A stretch of DNA of 64,000 nucleotides from Panopea generosa (lineage: Eukaryota; Mollusca; Bivalvia; Adapedonta; Hiatellidae). This document shows positions 61,625 to 64,000 of this stretch, piece by piece. Position 1 is the first letter of the stretch, and the number at the start of each line of letters is the position of its first letter. The notes under the pieces were generated by a model that was not told where the DNA came from, searched no databases, and saw only the letters and a program-made list of their open reading frames with translations. The stretch covers positions 35,351,492 through 35,415,491 of the forward strand of contig CM055907.1 of the NCBI GenBank assembly GCA_029582155.1, written 5' to 3'. The position numbers and the translations under genes were made by a program.

Positions 61625-64000
61625 CTAGTACATCTAATAACGTGTGACAGTTTGATCATCTTTCTATGTCATTTAGCTGGGAACAATATCTGGTTAATAT
61701 GGTCATACCTCACATACAGTCATTTTCTGCCTGTACAGCTAAAAGTGTGTACAAGATCTGGTAAATATGGTCATACCTCACATATAGTCATTTTCCACCT
61801 GTACAGCTAATAACGTGTGACAGTTTAATCATCTTACTATGTCAATTAGCTGGATACAAGATCTGGTAATATGGTCATACCTCACATATAGTCATTTTCC
61901 ACCTGTACAGCTAATAACGTGTGACAGTTTAATCATCTTACTATGTCATTTAGCTGGGAACAATATCTGGTTAATATGGTCATACCTCACATATAGTCAT
62001 TTTCTGCCTGTACAACTAAAAGTGTGTTGCAGTTTAATCATCTTACTATGTCAATTAGCTAGATACAAGATCTGGTAAATATGGTCATACCTCACATATA
62101 GTCATTTTCCACCTGTACAGCTAATAACGTGTGACAGTTTAATCATCTTACTATGTCGTTTAGCTGGATACAAGATCTACTAAATATGGTCGTACCTAAC
62201 ATATAGTCATTTTCCACCTATATAGCTAAAAACGTGTGGCAGTTTAATCATATAACCATGTCATTTAACTGGGAACAAGATCTGGTAAATTATAGTCATA
62301 CCTCACATATAGTCATTTTCCACCTGTATAACCAATACCGTGCGGCAGTTAAATCATCTTACTATGTCATTTAGCTGGGAACAAGATCTGGTAAATATGG
62401 CTATACCTAACATATAGTCATTTTCCGCCTGTATAGATAATAACGTGTGGCAGTTTAATCATCTTGCCATGTCATTTAGCTGGGAACAAGATCTGGTAAA
62501 TAAGGTCATACCTCAAATATAGTCATTTTCCACCTGCATAGCTAATAACGTGTGACAGTTTGATCATCTTACAATGTCATTTAGTTGTATACAAGATCTG
62601 GTTAATATGGTCATATCTCACACATAGTCATTTTCCACCTGTATAGCTAATAATGTGTGGCTGTTTCATCAACTTACTATGTCATTTAGCTGGGAACATG
62701 ATCTGGTAAATATGGTCATACCTCACATATATTCATTTTCCATCTGCATAGCTAATAACGTGTGACAGTTTGATCATCTTACTATGTCAATTAGCTAGAT
62801 ACAAGATCTGGTGAATATGGTCATACCTCACATATAGTCATTTTCTACCTGTACAGCTTATAACTTGTGGCAGTTTAATCATCTTACTATGTCATTTTGT
62901 TCGGAACAAGATCTGGTTAATATGGCCATACCTCACATATAGCCATTTTCCACCTGTACAGCTAATAACGTGTGGCAGTTTAATCATCTTACTATGTCAT
63001 TTAGCTGGGAACAAGATCTGGTAAATATGGTCATACCTCACATATAGTCATTTTCCACATGTACAGCTAATAACGTGTGGCAATTTAATCATCGTACATT
63101 GTCATTTAGCTGGGAACATGATCTGGTTAATATGGTCATACCTCACATATAGTCATTTTCCACCTGTATAGCTAATAACGTGTGGCAGTTAAATCATCTT
63201 ACTATGTCATTTTGCTGGGAACAAGATCTGGTAAATATGGCCATACCTCACATATAGTCATTTTCCACCTGTATAGCTAATAACGTGTGACAGTTTAAGC
63301 ATCTTACTATGTCATTTAGCTGGGAACATGATTTGGTAAATATGGTCATACTTCACATATAGTCATTTTCCAAACGTAAACTTAATAACGTGTTGCAGTT
63401 TAATCATCTTACTATGTCATTTAGCTGGGAACAAGATCTGGTAAATATTTTCATACCTCACATATTGTCATTTTCCACACGTATAGCTAATAACGTGTTG
63501 CAGTTTATTCGTCTCACAATACCATCTAGCTGGGAACAAGATCTGGTAAATATGGTCATACCTCACATATAGTCATTTTCCACCTGTATAGCTAAAAACG
63601 TGTGGCAGTTTAATCATCTTACAATGTCATTTAGATGGGAACAAGATCTGTTAAATATTGTCATACCTCACATATAGTCATTTTCCACCTGTATAGCTAA
63701 TAACGTGTGACAATTTTATCATCTTACAATGTCATTTAGCTGGGAACAAGATCTGGTAAATATGGTCATACCTCACATATAGTCATTTTCCGCCTGTATA
63801 GCTAATAACGTGTGGCAGTTTAATCATCTGACCATTTCATTTAGCTGGGAACAAGATCTGGTAAATATGGTCATACCTCACATATAGTCATTTTCCACAC
63901 GTAAAGCTAATAACGTGTGGCAGTTTAATCATCTTACCATGTCATTTAGCTGGGAACAAGATCTGGTAAATATGGTCATACCTCACATATAGTCATTTTC
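61625..64000. repeat. 105-bp minisatellite (about 22 units), continuing beyond the window
   Basis: Units of 105 bp that include CATCTTACTATGTCATTTAG, then CTGGGAACAAGATCTGGTAA, a CTCACATATAGTCATTTTCC block and CTAATAACGTGTGGCAGTTT. Most copies have a BglII site (AGATCT). The first units (61625-61930) include a truncated one. The array is still intact at base 64000. Confidence 0.96.

Overview
The window is eukaryotic, AT-rich DNA that looks like it comes from a mollusc, most likely a bivalve. The evidence is two intron-containing genes with GT-AG splice sites, tRNA-derived SINEs, a degraded Ty3/gypsy integrase, a tyrosine-recombinase (YR) retroelement, and a protein family (short-chain collagen C4-like secreted domain) that is expanded in molluscs. 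I see no bacterial genes. By my estimate about 60 percent of the window is tandem repeat, in at least seven unrelated arrays. Almost every long open frame in the first 37 kb is a by-product of these arrays: unit lengths of 40, 44 and 47 bp are not multiples of 3, and the units happen to lack stops.

Layout. 0.6-0.9 kb: compound microsatellite. 1.56-1.93 kb: decayed gypsy integrase whose last readable codons run straight into a 40-bp minisatellite (1.9-11.4 kb). That array is split by a 1.54-kb non-autonomous transposon (2549-4087) with long tandem-repeat terminal inverted repeats and an exact 9-bp target-site duplication. 11.5-24.4 kb: a 44-bp, strongly G-rich minisatellite with kilobase-scale internal duplications, grading into a GTA microsatellite (24.4-25.5 kb). 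26.67-29.35 kb: a YR retroelement remnant on the minus strand with the split direct repeat order A1-ORFs-B1-A2-B2 of PAT/Ngaro-type elements and no visible reverse transcriptase. 29.35-36.99 kb: a 47-bp minisatellite that starts at the end of that element. 37-41 kb: largely unique DNA with a SINE head. 41.06-43.36 kb: a 53-bp minisatellite.

The genic part is 44.7-60.0 kb. Two head-to-tail paralogous genes on the minus strand (A: exons between 44726 and 48653; B: exons between 52725 and 60018) each have four exons with the same intron phases. Each encodes a signal peptide, an acidic propeptide, an RQRR furin-like site at residues 75-78, and a 10-cysteine C4-like domain. The predicted products are 270 and 274 aa. 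They probably arose by a tandem duplication that also copied upstream sequence. Intron 3 of gene B has grown to 5.5 kb because it holds about 105 copies of a 44-bp repeat. Each unit is a copy of the last ~25 bases of exon 3 plus the following splice-donor region. This array, about 105 partial exons and donor-like sites lying just downstream of the real one, is the most unusual object in the window. A 105-bp minisatellite starts near 61.6 kb and runs off the right edge.

A recurring theme is that minisatellites can be traced to, or abut, functional sequence: integrase codons, an exon-intron junction, a retroelement terminus. No defence system, operon or CRISPR array is present.
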